A stretch of DNA of 64,000 nt, taken from the NCBI GenBank assembly GCA_016875735.1, contig VGOW01000002.1, positions 1-64,000 of the forward strand, given 5' to 3'. Position numbers and translations under genes: made by a program. Position 1 is the stretch's first letter, and each line of letters opens with the position of its first letter. The stretch is from Chloroflexota bacterium. Its GTDB lineage: Bacteria > Chloroflexota > Anaerolineae > Anaerolineales > VGOW01. Under the pieces are notes generated by a model that made no database searches, had not been told where the DNA came from, and saw only the letters and a program-made list of their open reading frames with translations. Below are positions 43,484-56,242 of the stretch, piece by piece.

Positions 43484-43520
43484 CAGACCGACGCGGTTTC
43501 GGAAACCGCGCCGGTCTGTT
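43484..43520 (-). terminator. Terminator downstream of SIMPL-domain gene (bidirectional hairpin)
   Basis: acagaccgacgcggtttcggaaaccgcgccggtctgt flanked by aaa / ttt. Confidence 0.75.
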
Positions 43521-43563
43521 TGACTACTCGACACTTCGACTACTCGGCTACTCGACCACCCGG

Positions 43564-44298
43564 CTACTTGATGACGTAGGTGACGCTCACTTGCAGGGTC
43601 ATCTGAATTTGCCCGGTGGACACCGGCGCCGGCCCGCCGCCGCCGCCCAACTCTTGGGCCACTGCGCGAACATCATAGTATGGCGCCGGGCCGCTGGTGT
43701 ATTCGCTGATGTTGAGCGGCGCATCCAGCGCCACACCGGCGGCGGCGGCCAATTGTTCGGCGCGGGCTTTGGCGTCGGCCATCGCTTTGTCGCGGGCTTC
43801 GGCCTCCAGCGCCGATTGATCGCTGACGCTGAACGACACGCCGTAAATGCTGTTCGCTCCGACAGACACGGCCTTGCCCAACGCATCGCCCACTTTCGAT
43901 AGATCACGAATGGTGACGGTCACGGTGTTGTCGGCCACGTAAGTGTAATCGGTGGGCACGCCGTTGGTGTCGTAGTTTTGTTGAGCGTACACCGAAAAGT
44001 TAGAAGTCTGAATATCTTTCTCTTCGATGCCCAACGCTTTGAGCGCGGTGATGACGGCGTTCATTTTGTCGGTGTTGTCGCTCACCGCCGTGCTCGGGTT
44101 CTCGTCGCGAGTCTGCACGCCGATTTGGGCGACGGCCACATCGGGCTTGCCGTAAGCAGTGCCGGCGCCGGTGACGCTGATGGTGTGGGGTTGTTCGGAA
44201 GTTCCACCACCGGTGGCCGGAGTCCCGCAGGCCGAAAGCATAAGCAGGCCAATGGTCGCGGCCAGAAATATCGAAGTCAGTTTGGATTGGGTAATCAT
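43564..44298 (-). CDS. SIMPL (DUF541) domain lipoprotein
   Basis: ISVTGAGTAYGKPDVAVAQIGVQTRDENPSTAVSDNTDKMNAVITALKALGIEEKDIQTSNFSVY; lipobox LMLSACG. Confidence 0.92.
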   Translation of the reverse strand: MITQSKLTSIFLAATIGLLMLSACGTPATGGGTSEQPHTISVTGAGTAYGKPDVAVAQIGVQTRDENPSTAVSDNTDKMNAVITALKALGIEEKDIQTSNFSVYAQQNYDTNGVPTDYTYVADNTVTVTIRDLSKVGDALGKAVSVGANSIYGVSFSVSDQSALEAEARDKAMADAKARAEQLAAAAGVALDAPLNISEYTSGPAPYYDVRAVAQELGGGGGPAPVSTGQIQMTLQVSVTYVIK

Positions 44299-44364
44299 TT
44301 TATATTGTCTCCTTTTGGCAATTCTATGTGGAAAGACGCCGATGAGGGAGAATCGGTTCCCGTG

Positions 44365-44424
44365 CCCTCACCCCCACCCTCACCCCCAACCCCTCTCCCA
44401 GTGGGAGAGGGCCGGGGTGAGGGT
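44365..44424. repeat. Palindromic ctcacccc...ctctccca-gtgggagagg...ggggtgaggg element
   Basis: cctcacccccaccctcacccccaacccctctcccagtgggagagggccggggtgaggg; related to 46317-46410. Confidence 0.85.
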
Positions 44425-44464
44425 ACAGTCGCCTTCGATCCTCTTCCACGCTATAATCGCGCGC

Positions 44465-44988
44465 ATGACCAAACCCACCGCCGAGTTCCTTCCTTTCCAT
44501 GCCCTCAACGAATTCATGCGCGACGACTATCGGCTGGCCGTCGTCCGCTCGGCGCTGGCCGCCCTGCCCAAACTGCCCGATCATTTCCGCGCGCCGATTG
44601 ACAAATGGACGAAACAAATCGTGCGCGTGCCGGGCTTCCGCAACAGCCTGCAAGCGCCCACGCCACTGCGAGCCGGGCCAACCGCCGAGGCCTTCCAAAA
44701 GAGCCCCGAACTGGTGGCCGCCATTCTCGCCGCGTGGGCCGAAGCGCACACCGATTTGCGATCCAAAGTGTTTGATCTGCTGACCGGGCGCGGCTGGGAA
44801 GTTCTGCCGCCCGACGCCGACCGAACCAAACTGCCGGGCTTTCTCCCGCAGTGGCCCAATGGCGAAGACTTCGACGTGATCAACAAAGCCTACGCCACAG
44901 CGCACCCTGCCGATGGCGCATCCACTGACGATGTGAGTTTGATGGTGGTGTGGCTGAGCGGGCGACTGCCGTATCACGGCGATGATGA

Positions 44989-44992
<4 letters not shown>
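44465..44992 (+). CDS. Conserved-looking hypothetical protein
   Basis: Full ORF MTKPTAEFLPFHALNEFMRDDYRLAVVRSALAALPKLPDHFRAPIDKWTK...; ATG just after the palindromic repeat. Confidence 0.7.
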
Positions 44993-46800
<1,808 letters not shown>

Positions 46801-46837
46801 TTGTTTTTCTCCGCGCTCTCAGCGGTGAGAAGAGCCT

Positions 46838-47863
46838 ATGCCACTGCGATTCAACAAACGCGTTTCACTGGGAAAGTTTCTGCGGCTGAACATCAGCAAA
46901 AGCGGAGTGGGGCTCACGGTGGGGCCGCGCGGCGCGAACGTCACCGTCGGGCCGCGAGGAACGCACGCCACCGTGGGCCTGCCCGGCACCGGCCTCAGTT
47001 ACACGCAGAAGATCGCCGATGCAAAAGTCGGCAGGTTCGATTCGATCTCCGCCCCACCCTCCACGCCCCACGCTCCACAGCACTTCCGTGATCCCGGCCC
47101 CTTCGCGCCCGACTACGAAAAAGAATTGGTGGCCGGACTCAACGACTTCTACAACGGGCAAGCCGACTCGGCTTTGGCGCATCTTCTCGCCGCCGCCCCG
47201 CACGAACCCGCCGCGGCCATCTTCGCCGCCTTCGTTCTCGCCGGGCGCAGTGAGGGCAGAGCGCGGGCCATCGAACTGCTCGAAGGCGTCGCGCAGTCCG
47301 ACGCGAAACTGCCCACCGTGCTCATGCAAAAATATCTGGCGTCGGCCACACTGCCCGTAGCCATCAGCCCCACCGTCAGCGCCGACGTTCCCGCCGACGG
47401 GTTGGCGGCCTCGCTGTTGTTAGCCGAGTTGTATCAGGCCGAAGGTCAAGTGGATGAGGCCATCGCCCTGCTCGACGAGATCAACGATCTCGCCCAAAGC
47501 CCGGCGCTCACGCTGTCGCTGTGCGAACTGTTGGCAAACAAAAACATGTGGGATGAGATCATCGCGCTGGCGAAAGACACTGCCGCAACCGACGATGTGA
47601 CTCTCGAAACGAAAGTGTGGTATGGGCGGGCGATGCTCGAAAAAGGGTTGCCCGAAGCGGCGGCGAGCGTGTTCGGCGAAGCGTTGAAAAAGAAGAAGGG
47701 CATCAGCCCGCCGCTGTTGAACGAAGCCCGCTATTGGCGGGCGGCGGCCTACGAACGGCTGGGCAAAACGGCGCAGGCCAGCAAAGAGTTTCAGAAGCTG
47801 TACGCCGACGATCCCGAATTCAGAGATGTTGCCCGGCGTGTTGGGGACGCAGATGAACGCTGA
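46838..47863 (+). CDS. DUF4236-type N-terminus plus TPR protein
   Basis: MPLRFNKRVSLGKFLRLNISKSGVGLTVGPRGANVTVGPRGTHATVGLPGTGLSYTQ; TPR-like C-terminus. Confidence 0.82.
   Translation: MPLRFNKRVSLGKFLRLNISKSGVGLTVGPRGANVTVGPRGTHATVGLPGTGLSYTQKIADAKVGRFDSISAPPSTPHAPQHFRDPGPFAPDYEKELVAGLNDFYNGQADSALAHLLAAAPHEPAAAIFAAFVLAGRSEGRARAIELLEGVAQSDAKLPTVLMQKYLASATLPVAISPTVSADVPADGLAASLLLAELYQAEGQVDEAIALLDEINDLAQSPALTLSLCELLANKNMWDEIIALAKDTAATDDVTLETKVWYGRAMLEKGLPEAAASVFGEALKKKKGISPPLLNEARYWRAAAYERLGKTAQASKEFQKLYADDPEFRDVARRVGDADER
47050..47083. repeat. In-frame CACGCCC-type short repeat
   Basis: cgccccaccctccacgccccacgctccacag between DUF4236-like and TPR parts. Confidence 0.65.
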
Positions 47864-47879
47864 TCATTTGATTGTCAGC

Positions 47880-48063
47880 AGATCACGAAAGCATCCTGCC
47901 CCAATGGGGCGCTCCGCGAGACGAAGCGGCGATGCTGCTGAGCGAAACGAAGTGAAGCCGAAGCATCGCCGCGAAGTCGAATGCTTCGCGCGCAAACTCG
48001 CGGCAGACACCGCACTCTTCGACTTCGCCGCTTCGCGGCTTCGCTCAGAGTGCTTGGCCCGTG
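47880..48063. repeat. Intergenic hairpin-rich repeat related to 33779-33905
   Basis: Shares cgcactcttcgacttcgccgcttcgcggctt(c/t)gctca (48011-48047) with 33850-33886. Confidence 0.75.
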
Positions 48064-48148
48064 GCAGGCGCGATCTGAAAAATCAGCGTTCATCCGCTTG
48101 GATCAGCATCATCCGCGTATCACCATTGCCTGTGAATAACACGAAACC

Positions 48149-49528
48149 ATGATCGAGATTCCCATCGCATACGTGCAACTTGGCGTCGGCCTGCTCAACT
48201 TGATCATGGCATTGATCACGTTGGGAGTGGCGGCGCGGTTCTGGTTTCGCCACCGGCGCGAGGGCCTCAGCATCGGCTGGTGGATGCTGGCCCTGTCGTT
48301 CGGCGCGTTCGCCATTTCGCAGACTCTCGAATTCCGCCGATTGGCGTTAGCGGCCGATCATTTTGAGCCGGGCAATCTCGAAATCACCGCGCGCTTTGTG
48401 TTCATGTGCATCATGGTCATGGGCATCTCGCGGCTGTTCGACGAGGCGCTGGCCGCGCACCGCAAATCGCTGGAGGATGCGCAGAGAACCATCCAACTGC
48501 AAGCCGACGCCATGCGGCAGTCGCACGAAATGCAGCTGCTCTACACAGTGTCGCACTCGCTCGCCAGCACGCTCGATCTCGAAACGGTGCTGAAAGAGTT
48601 GTGCGGATCGACGCGCAAGATGATGCGGGCCGACAGCGTGTCGGTGCGGCTGATCAAGCCGCTGGCCGGGGGCCTGCAGTATGCCGAAGACATCAGCGCG
48701 GCGGTCGAAGCGACGGGCGACACGCTCGACCCGCGCGTGGAGGCGCTGTGCCAAAGCGTGGCGCAGAGCGGCAAACCGGCGATCCTCAACGACGTCCACG
48801 CGCACCCGATGTTCGGGGCGCAGTGGCAGGGATGGGTGCAGTCGCTGGGCGCGTTCCCGCTCCGGCACGGCGCGGAAGTGATCGGCGTCCTCACAGTGGT
48901 GTACGGGGCGTCGTGCGCGCTCACCGCCGACGAAGGGCGGTTTGTGACCGCGCTGGCCGATCAGACGTCGGTGGCCGTGCGCAACGCGCAGCTGCACGAG
49001 CAAACCGAACAGCAGGCCGCCACCGACAGCCTCACCGGCTTGGCCAACCGCCGCCGCTTCAACGAAGCGCTCATCGACGAAATACGCCGCGCCCGCCGCT
49101 ATCAATCGCCCGCCTCGCTGGTTCTTTTCGATCTCGATAAGTTCAAACAGTTGAACGACGAGCGCGGCCACCTTGCCGGAGACGCTTACCTGCAGGGCTT
49201 TGCCCGCCTGCTCAAACAACAATCCCGTGAGACCGATGTGGTGGCGCGGCTCGGCGGCGATGAGTTCGCCATCATCATGCCCAACACGACGCCTGCGGCG
49301 GCTCAGCAATTTGCCGAGCGCATGAAAATAGTAGCCGCGCAATACGAGCTGGAGTGGGAAGGGATGGCGATTCGTTTGCAAACGAGTGTGGGCATTGCCG
49401 GTTGGGAGGCCGGAATTACCTCGTCGTTCGACGAACTGGTGGGCGCCGCCGATAAAGCCCTCTACACCGACAAAGGCGCATCGAAGACTCCGATCGTCGA
49501 TCATACGCCCGCCGCCGAGCGCAAATAG
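48149..49528 (+). CDS. Membrane GAF-GGDEF diguanylate cyclase
   Basis: DSLTGLANRRRFNEALIDEIRRARRYQSPASLVLFDLDKFKQLND...VVARLGGDEFAIIMP; N-terminal TM; GAF-like centre. Confidence 0.93.
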   Translation: MIEIPIAYVQLGVGLLNLIMALITLGVAARFWFRHRREGLSIGWWMLALSFGAFAISQTLEFRRLALAADHFEPGNLEITARFVFMCIMVMGISRLFDEALAAHRKSLEDAQRTIQLQADAMRQSHEMQLLYTVSHSLASTLDLETVLKELCGSTRKMMRADSVSVRLIKPLAGGLQYAEDISAAVEATGDTLDPRVEALCQSVAQSGKPAILNDVHAHPMFGAQWQGWVQSLGAFPLRHGAEVIGVLTVVYGASCALTADEGRFVTALADQTSVAVRNAQLHEQTEQQAATDSLTGLANRRRFNEALIDEIRRARRYQSPASLVLFDLDKFKQLNDERGHLAGDAYLQGFARLLKQQSRETDVVARLGGDEFAIIMPNTTPAAAQQFAERMKIVAAQYELEWEGMAIRLQTSVGIAGWEAGITSSFDELVGAADKALYTDKGASKTPIVDHTPAAERK

Positions 49529-49583
49529 ATTTCACTGCGATGAGGAGTCATGCGGTTGAGTCGAGAAGCAACTACGGATTGCG

Positions 49584-49633
49584 CAGATTTCACGGATGAA
49601 GGCATAGCAGTTTCGTGTAATCCGTGAAATCTG
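49584..49633. repeat. Palindromic element cagatttcacggat / atccgtgaaatctg
   Basis: Perfect 14 bp inverted arms. Confidence 0.85.
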
Positions 49634-49653
49634 TGGTTCCAAACGGAGGCTCT

Positions 49654-49773
49654 ATGATCACCACAGGCGGAGGCGGACTCCCCAACCTCCCGCCCGGAGT
49701 CGGCGGCCTGATCGTCGTCGCCATCATCGTCATCGTCGTCGTTGCCATCGTCAAATATATCCTCGACAATTGA
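49654..49773 (+). CDS. 39-aa transmembrane microprotein
   Basis: ATG...TGA: MITTGGGGLPNLPPGVGGLIVVAIIVIVVVAIVKYILDN; RBS-like cggaggc; ends 2 nt before the next ATG. Confidence 0.65.
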   Translation: MITTGGGGLPNLPPGVGGLIVVAIIVIVVVAIVKYILDN

Positions 49774-49775
49774 AC

Positions 49776-50660
49776 ATGTCCGACACTCACAGCCTCTGGG
49801 CCGACTTGCACCGGCCAAACAGCACGCCCGCCGAAACGACCTTCACCGTCATCGGCATCCCCTATGATCGCTCGGCCAGCGCGCGGCAGGGCGCGGCGCT
49901 CGGCCCCCAGCGCATCCGCCGCTGGACACATCACCTCACCCCGTTCACCGAAGACCGCACGCGGCTCGGCCAACTCAGCGTGTGCGATCTCGGCGACATC
50001 GCCATCGAAGATCAGCCGCGCGATTTCGAGCGCGCGCGGCAAGTCATCGCCGCCCTTCCGAACATTCCCATCATCCTCGGCGGCGATCATTCGATCAGCA
50101 TTCCGGTTTTGCGAGCGCAGCGCGAGCGCTTCGCCGGAAAGCGGCTCGGCCTGCTGTGGGTGGATGCTCACCCCGATCTGTGCGACGAATTCGACGGCTC
50201 GCGATTGAGCCATGCCTGCGTTCTGCGGCGCGGGTTGGAGTCCGGCATCGAGCAACGCGATGTGTGCCTCGTGGGCCTGCGCTCGTGGGAAGAGCCGGAG
50301 ATCGATCTGATCGAGAAGGGGCAGATGAACGTGTGCCCGATGCCGATGGTGGCCGAGCGCGGCATGGCGGCCATCGCCGCCGAAGTGAAACGGATTCTGT
50401 CGGCGTGCGACGCGGTGCATATCTCGTTGGACATCGACTGCCTCGACCCCGCCGCCGCGCCGGGCACGGGCATCCCCGAAGCCGGCGGCATGACCGCGCG
50501 CGAAGCGCTCACGCTGATCAAAGCCATGCAGGGCTTGCCGCTGGTGGGGCTGGATGTGGTGGAAGTCGCCCCCCCGCTCGACCCGTCGGAGTCCACCGTC
50601 TTCGCCGCGCTCAAGATCATCATGGAGTTCATGGGCGTGATCGCCAGAGGCGCGAAATAG
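49776..50660 (+). CDS. Ureohydrolase (arginase/agmatinase family)
   Basis: ILGGDHSISIPVLRAQ, LLWVDAHPDLCDEFDGSRLSHACVLRRGLE, VHISLDIDCLDPAAAPGTGIPEAGGMTAREAL. Confidence 0.93.
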   Translation: MSDTHSLWADLHRPNSTPAETTFTVIGIPYDRSASARQGAALGPQRIRRWTHHLTPFTEDRTRLGQLSVCDLGDIAIEDQPRDFERARQVIAALPNIPIILGGDHSISIPVLRAQRERFAGKRLGLLWVDAHPDLCDEFDGSRLSHACVLRRGLESGIEQRDVCLVGLRSWEEPEIDLIEKGQMNVCPMPMVAERGMAAIAAEVKRILSACDAVHISLDIDCLDPAAAPGTGIPEAGGMTAREALTLIKAMQGLPLVGLDVVEVAPPLDPSESTVFAALKIIMEFMGVIARGAK

Positions 50661-50669
50661 GGAAACGCC

Positions 50670-51035
50670 ATGCAAATCACCCTCCCCTGCGCCCAATGTG
50701 GCAGGCCCGCCGCCGCGTTCACCGTGCATGCCGCCGGAGAGGGCGACGGCTTGTGGCGCGATCACGATCGGATCGAGCGCGCGGGTTTCATGGGCGTGGT
50801 GATCAAATTCGGCTCGCTCGAATCGCTCGCTCAACTCTTCGAAACGCTCCGCCGACACGACTACGAAACGCTCCGGCGGCTCGACGCCGATTTCATCGCC
50901 TTCCATTGTTGGGAGTGCGGCAAAGATTATTGCGAGCAATGCTGGCGCATCGGCCCGCCGGAATTCGATGACGGCTTCTACGATTGCACGATGGGCATTT
51001 GCCCCGCCGGGCACGAGCAGATGGTGGACGATTAA
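50670..51035 (+). CDS. Cys-rich hypothetical (zinc-ribbon-like) protein
   Basis: LPCAQCGRPAAAF, FHCWECGKDYCEQCWRIGPPEFDDGFYDCTMGICPAGH. Confidence 0.7.
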   Translation: MQITLPCAQCGRPAAAFTVHAAGEGDGLWRDHDRIERAGFMGVVIKFGSLESLAQLFETLRRHDYETLRRLDADFIAFHCWECGKDYCEQCWRIGPPEFDDGFYDCTMGICPAGHEQMVDD

Positions 51036-51207
51036 CAGACTCGAAGCATCCCACAGGGTGAAGCAATCGTGATCGAAGACTGGCCGGTAAAGATTGCCAT
51101 CATCGAGCGGATGCGCCGGGAGATACCCAAGAATCTGTGGGGCCCATGAGAAACTCTGCGGCGGGAGAGCGCAACCCTGAGTGAGACTCAGCGCAATCTG
51201 TCAACAA

Positions 51208-51246
51208 AAACGCCCCCCGCAGAACTTCTCGCGAGGGGCGTTTTCG
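51208..51246 (-). terminator. Terminator downstream of rpoC
   Basis: aacgcc-cc...gg-ggcgtt hairpin with flanking A/T runs (aaaaacgccccccgcagaacttctcgcgaggggcgttttcg). Confidence 0.75.
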
Positions 51247-51257
51247 TTTCTCAATCG

Positions 51258-54200
51258 CTATTCGGCCAGCGGCAGGGTGTCGCCGTCCCCGCCGAGCAGT
51301 TGAACGAGATCGCTGCTGCCTTCGGACAATTCTTCCGGTTTATCTTTGTAAATCCAATAGCCCGTGCCCGCCGGGATCAACTTACCGATGATCACGTTCT
51401 CCTTCAACCCGAAGAGTCCGTCCCACTTGCCCTCGATAGCCGCGCCGGCCAGCACCTTGATTGTGTGCTGGAACGATGAGGCGGAGAGGAACGACTCGGT
51501 CGCCAGTGAAGCGCGCGTCACGCCCAACAACGAAGGCACCGCCGCCGCCGGAGTTCTCCCCTCGGCGATCAGCCGCTCGTTGGCTTGCTGGAAGTCGTAC
51601 CGATCCACCAATTCGCCCGGCAGCCATTCCGTGTCTCCGGCTTTCATCACCTGCACCCGGGTCAGCATCTTGCGCACGATCACCTCGAAGTGTTTATCGT
51701 TGATATTCTGGCCCTGCGCGCGATACACCTTCTGCATCTCTTGCAAGAAATACAGCTCGCACGCCTCGCGGCCCAAAATGCGCAGGATACGGTGCGGGTT
51801 CTGCGAGCCTTCGGTCAGCGCTTCACCGGCGCGCACCTCTTGCCCGTCCACCACCAGCAAACGCGAGTTGCTCGGAATCTCGTACTCGCACTCGTCGCGC
51901 AGTTCACGAGTGATGATGAGCGCAGTCTCTTTGCGCTTCACTTTGCCGCCGTGCTCGGCCAGCACCTGGCTGTCGCCGCGCTGGGCCAGCAACGCGCCGT
52001 CGGGAACGTGATCGCCGTCCTCGACTTTCACCGACCAGTTGCCCGGAACTTCGTATTCGTCGCGCAGAGTCGCGACGTTGATCACTTTCACATACTTCGC
52101 GCCGCCGACTTTTTCCGATCGTTCCACGTGAGCGATGCCATCGATCTCGGTGACGACCGCTTCACCTTTCGGCTTCTTCCGCGCCTCGAACAACTCCTCC
52201 ACGCGCGGCAGACCGCTGGTGATGTCGCCTCCGGCGGCGACGCCGCCGCTGTGGAACGTGCGCAGGGTGAGCTGCGTGCCCGGCTCGCCGATGGATTGCG
52301 CGGCCACGATGCCCACAGCCACGCCCACTTCCACTAACTTGCCGCGCCCCAGATCGCGCCCGTAGCACATCGCGCAAATTCCCCGCGCCAACTGGCACGA
52401 AAGCGGCGAGCGCACGAACACTTGCTCGATGCCCGACGACTGAATGCGCCCGGCCACATGCTCGTCAATCTCCTGATTGCGTTCGACGATCAACTCGCCC
52501 GATTTCGGATCGATCACATTGCCTGCGGCCATGCGCCCGATGATGCGGTCGTAAAGCGTCTGCCCGGCCACATCGTCGCGCCGCCGGATCCAGATGCCGG
52601 CCTCGGCGCCGCAATCGATCTCGTTGATGATCACATCCTGCGCCACATCCACGAGGCGGCGGGTGAGGTAACCGGCGTCGGCGGTGCGGAGCGCGGTGTC
52701 GGCCAAGCCTTTGCGCGCGCCGTGAGTCGAGATGAAGTATTCAAGCACCCGCAAACCTTCGCGGAAGTTCGATCGGATCGGCAGGGGGATGATGCGGCCC
52801 GACGGATCGGCCATGAGGCCGCGCATCCCGGCCAGCTGGGCGATGGGGCCGAAGCCGCCTTTCGTCGCGCCCGACTTCGCCATCACCGCCAGCGAGCCGA
52901 ACGGATCGAGATACGTTTTCACTTCGCTCGCCACTTCATCGCGCGCCTTCGTCCACAGTTCGATCACGCGATCGGTTTGCTCCTGCTCGGTGAGCAGGCC
53001 GCGCCGATACTGCTTCTCCACGTCGGCCACTTCTTCTTCCGTGCGGTTCACAATCGTGGTTTTGGCCGGAGGTACGGTGATGTCGGACACCGCGATGGTG
53101 ACGCCCGACTTGGTTGCGTACTTGAAACCAATTTCCTTGATTCGATCCACCACATCGGTGGTGATCTCACTGCCGACGACTTGATAGCACTTCTGCACCA
53201 ACTTCTGCAAGCCGCCCTTGTCGAGCACTTCGTTCACGAAGCGCATCTCGTCGGGCAGGATGCTGTTAAACAACACGCGGCCCACCGAGGTCTCGATCAT
53301 GCGGCGGCGCGGTTTGCCGTCGGCGAAACGCTGGCCGTGTTCGTTGACATGCGTCGGAACATAAATTTTGATCTTGGCATGAATATCAACCTGCCCGAGC
53401 ACATAAGCCGTCTCCACCTCGTCATAGTCGGCGAACGTGCGGCCCTGTCCTTTGCGATCATCACGGATCATCGTCAGATAATACACGCCCAAGACCATGT
53501 CTTTCGACGGCCCGACGATCGGCTCGCCATCGGCTGGCTTGAGCAGATTGTTTGTGGACAGCATGAGGGTGCGGGCTTCTTCGACGGCCTTGCGCGACAG
53601 GGGAACGTGAATCGCCATTTGGTCGCCGTCGAAATCGGCGTTGAAGGCCGAGCACACCAGCGGGTGCAAGTGGATGGCTTTGCCCTCGACGAGCACCGGC
53701 TCGAAGGCCTGGATGCCGAGTCGGTGCAGGGTCGGCGCGCGATTGAGCAGAACGGGGCGATCTTTGATCACCTCTTCCAGCACCTCCCACACTTCGGGGC
53801 GCTCCTTTTCGATGATGCGCTTTGCCCCTTTGACATTGGAAGCGAAACTGTATTGCACCAGTTTAGCGATCACGAACGGGCGATATAGCTCGAGGGCCAT
53901 GGTGCGCGGCAGGCCGCATTGATGCAGCTTGAGTTTGGGGCCGGTCACAATCACCGAGCGCCCCGAATAGTCCACGCGCTTGCCCAGTAGGTTGCGGCGG
54001 AAGCGGCCCTTTTTGCCTTTGAGCATATCGCTCAACGATTTCAGTTCGCGGCGGCCCCGGCGCGAGAGCGCCTTGCCGCGCTGGCTGTTGTCGATCAGCG
54101 AGTCCACGGCCTCCTGCAACATGCGCTTCTCATTGCGCACGATCACATCGGGGGCGCCGAGTTCAAGCAAACGCTTGAGACGGTTGTTGCGGTTGATCAC

Positions 54201-55514
54201 CCGGCGATAGAGGTCGTTGAGATCGGAGGTGGCGAACCGGCCTCCGTCGAGCTGCACCATCGGGCGCAGGTCGGGCGGGATCACCGGCAGGATGGTCAGG
54301 ATCATCCATTCGGGCCGGTTGGCCGAGCGGCGGAGCGATTCGACGACCTTCAACCGTTTGATAGCCTTCTTCTTGCGTTGTTTCGATTTGGTGCTGCGGA
54401 CTTCGTGCCACAGTTCTTTCGCCAGTTTGTCGAGATCGAGAGAATGCAGAATGTCGTAGAAAGCCTCCGCGCCCATGTCGGCTTTGAAGACCTGCCCGTA
54501 CTTCTGTTTGAGTTCACGATATTTGCTTTCGCCGAGAAACATCATCGGGTGGAGGTCGAGCAGTTCGTCCCGATCTTTGTCCACAGCTTTGCTGGAACCG
54601 GCGGTCACATCTTCGAGCGAATTGCGAAGCTGGACAATTTGCTCTTCGGCTTCCGCTTTGAGCTTCTCGATGTCCATCTTGAGGCCGTCAAGTTTGGCGT
54701 CGCGCTTCTCTTTCATGGACGATTCGATCTCGCCCAGTTTGCCCTGCACGGCTTTGTTGAGCGCCGTGAGGTGTTTGCGGGAAATGGTCTCCCCTTCTTC
54801 GGCAATGACTGTCCGCGCCGGCTCAAACTCAATGGCCTTGCGGATGGTGGTTTCCATTTTCTCTTCGAGCGCGCGTTGGAGTTTCTGCCCCTCTTTCACC
54901 AGCGGCTCGATCTTCTCGGCGAGATCGGCCTCATACTTCTCATTGACGGCGTCGATCTTGGCTTTGAGGTCGCCGATCTTTTTGTCGCGGCTCGTTTTCA
55001 CTGCGGCGATCTTCGCGTTCAAGTTGTCCACTTGGCGCTTTTCTTCGCGCTGAACTTCCTCGTCAATGCGTTTGAGGGCCTTCTGCCGCGCCTCTTCGTC
55101 CACGTGCGTGACGACGTACTGCGCGAAATACAGCACGCGGTCGAGGTTGCGGCGCGACACATCGAGCAAGACTCCGAGATAAGAGGGCACGCGGCGGGTG
55201 TACCACACATGCGCCACCGGGGCGGCCAATTCGATATGCCCCATCCGCTCGCGCCGCACCGATGAGCGCGTGACTTCCACCCCGCATTTATCGCAAACGG
55301 TGCCTTTGTATCGAACGTTTTTATATTTGCCGCAATAGCATTGCCAATCTTTCGTCGGCCCAAAGATGGCTTCGCAAAACAAGCCATCCTTCTCCGGGCG
55401 CAGCCGCCGATAGTTGATCGTCTCCGGTTTGAGCACTTCGCCATATGACCATGAAAGAATCTGTTCTGGCGATGCCAAACTAATTTTCAATGCGCGCAAA
55501 CTTCGTGGTTCCAC
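51258..55514 (-). CDS. rpoC: DNA-directed RNA polymerase subunit beta'
   Basis: [87 protein letters not shown]. Confidence 0.98.
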   Translation of the reverse strand: MEPRSLRALKISLASPEQILSWSYGEVLKPETINYRRLRPEKDGLFCEAIFGPTKDWQCYCGKYKNVRYKGTVCDKCGVEVTRSSVRRERMGHIELAAPVAHVWYTRRVPSYLGVLLDVSRRNLDRVLYFAQYVVTHVDEEARQKALKRIDEEVQREEKRQVDNLNAKIAAVKTSRDKKIGDLKAKIDAVNEKYEADLAEKIEPLVKEGQKLQRALEEKMETTIRKAIEFEPARTVIAEEGETISRKHLTALNKAVQGKLGEIESSMKEKRDAKLDGLKMDIEKLKAEAEEQIVQLRNSLEDVTAGSSKAVDKDRDELLDLHPMMFLGESKYRELKQKYGQVFKADMGAEAFYDILHSLDLDKLAKELWHEVRSTKSKQRKKKAIKRLKVVESLRRSANRPEWMILTILPVIPPDLRPMVQLDGGRFATSDLNDLYRRVINRNNRLKRLLELGAPDVIVRNEKRMLQEAVDSLIDNSQRGKALSRRGRRELKSLSDMLKGKKGRFRRNLLGKRVDYSGRSVIVTGPKLKLHQCGLPRTMALELYRPFVIAKLVQYSFASNVKGAKRIIEKERPEVWEVLEEVIKDRPVLLNRAPTLHRLGIQAFEPVLVEGKAIHLHPLVCSAFNADFDGDQMAIHVPLSRKAVEEARTLMLSTNNLLKPADGEPIVGPSKDMVLGVYYLTMIRDDRKGQGRTFADYDEVETAYVLGQVDIHAKIKIYVPTHVNEHGQRFADGKPRRRMIETSVGRVLFNSILPDEMRFVNEVLDKGGLQKLVQKCYQVVGSEITTDVVDRIKEIGFKYATKSGVTIAVSDITVPPAKTTIVNRTEEEVADVEKQYRRGLLTEQEQTDRVIELWTKARDEVASEVKTYLDPFGSLAVMAKSGATKGGFGPIAQLAGMRGLMADPSGRIIPLPIRSNFREGLRVLEYFISTHGARKGLADTALRTADAGYLTRRLVDVAQDVIINEIDCGAEAGIWIRRRDDVAGQTLYDRIIGRMAAGNVIDPKSGELIVERNQEIDEHVAGRIQSSGIEQVFVRSPLSCQLARGICAMCYGRDLGRGKLVEVGVAVGIVAAQSIGEPGTQLTLRTFHSGGVAAGGDITSGLPRVEELFEARKKPKGEAVVTEIDGIAHVERSEKVGGAKYVKVINVATLRDEYEVPGNWSVKVEDGDHVPDGALLAQRGDSQVLAEHGGKVKRKETALIITRELRDECEYEIPSNSRLLVVDGQEVRAGEALTEGSQNPHRILRILGREACELYFLQEMQKVYRAQGQNINDKHFEVIVRKMLTRVQVMKAGDTEWLPGELVDRYDFQQANERLIAEGRTPAAAVPSLLGVTRASLATESFLSASSFQHTIKVLAGAAIEGKWDGLFGLKENVIIGKLIPAGTGYWIYKDKPEELSEGSSDLVQLLGGDGDTLPLAE

Positions 55515-55578
55515 AGGCTTCCTCCTATCAATCTAGATTCACTCGAACACTCGTGCTAGGCGCTAGGCAAAGCAAAAT

Positions 55579-55611
55579 GAGCGCTTCAAGCTCTTTTCTC
55601 TTGAAGCGCTC
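55579..55611 (-). terminator. Strong hairpin between rimM and rpoC
   Basis: gagcgcttcaag / cttgaagcgctc perfect 12 bp stem, then minus-strand ATTTTG. Confidence 0.75.
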
Positions 55612-55687
55612 AACAATGTTGGATAGCAATGACGATTAGATTTTATCCAAAGATGTCCTTGTGTCAAGACTCAATTTTTCGGCCATC

Positions 55688-56242
55688 TCAGCGGAGGCCA
55701 TCGATGAGATGCACACGCATCTGCGACGGCTCAATTTTGAGTATCACCGATTTGATCGCCGGAAGGAGAATCTCACCCACCTGCCCTCTCACGACATACA
55801 CATCGTTAGCCCCCGTCTCAATGATCTCGACAACCGAGCCCAATTCCTCGCCGGTGTCCGTCACCACAGTGAGGCCGACGATTTGATGATGGTAATACTC
55901 GCCGGGCTTGAGAGGCGCGGCGTCGGTTGCTTTGATCGAAACGATCTCGCCGCGCAAAGTGTCGGCTTCGTTTCGATCATCGCAGCCCTCCACCGAAATC
56001 AACAGCATTGCTTTGTGGAGCCGGAACGACTTCAGCGGGTACGGCTTGTGGTCGTCGCCGATGTGCACCACATCCACTTCGCTCAAATGCGCGGGGAACG
56101 CAGTTTGCATTGCGAGGCGAAGTTCGCCGCGCACGCCGTGCGGGCGAAGGACGCGGCCAATCACCAGAAACGACGGCTCACCTTTGGGCCGTTGTGTTCG
56201 GCGGCGGCGCGGCTTTGCGGCTTGTGCTTCTCGCGCGCTCAC
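55688..56242 (-). CDS. rimM: Ribosome maturation factor RimM
   Basis: FLVIGRVLRPHGVRGELRLAMQTAFPAHL...; EYYHHQIVGLTVVTDTGEELGSVVEIIETGANDVYVV. Confidence 0.93.
   Translation of the reverse strand: MSAREAQAAKPRRRRTQRPKGEPSFLVIGRVLRPHGVRGELRLAMQTAFPAHLSEVDVVHIGDDHKPYPLKSFRLHKAMLLISVEGCDDRNEADTLRGEIVSIKATDAAPLKPGEYYHHQIVGLTVVTDTGEELGSVVEIIETGANDVYVVRGQVGEILLPAIKSVILKIEPSQMRVHLIDGLR

Noticed and set aside
51069-51149. 26-codon GTG ORF VIEDWPVKIAIIERMRREIPKNLWGP
   Set aside because: Too short, no clear RBS; may be a remnant but cannot be supported.
52422-53888. 488-aa plus-strand ORF
   Set aside because: Antisense to rpoC.
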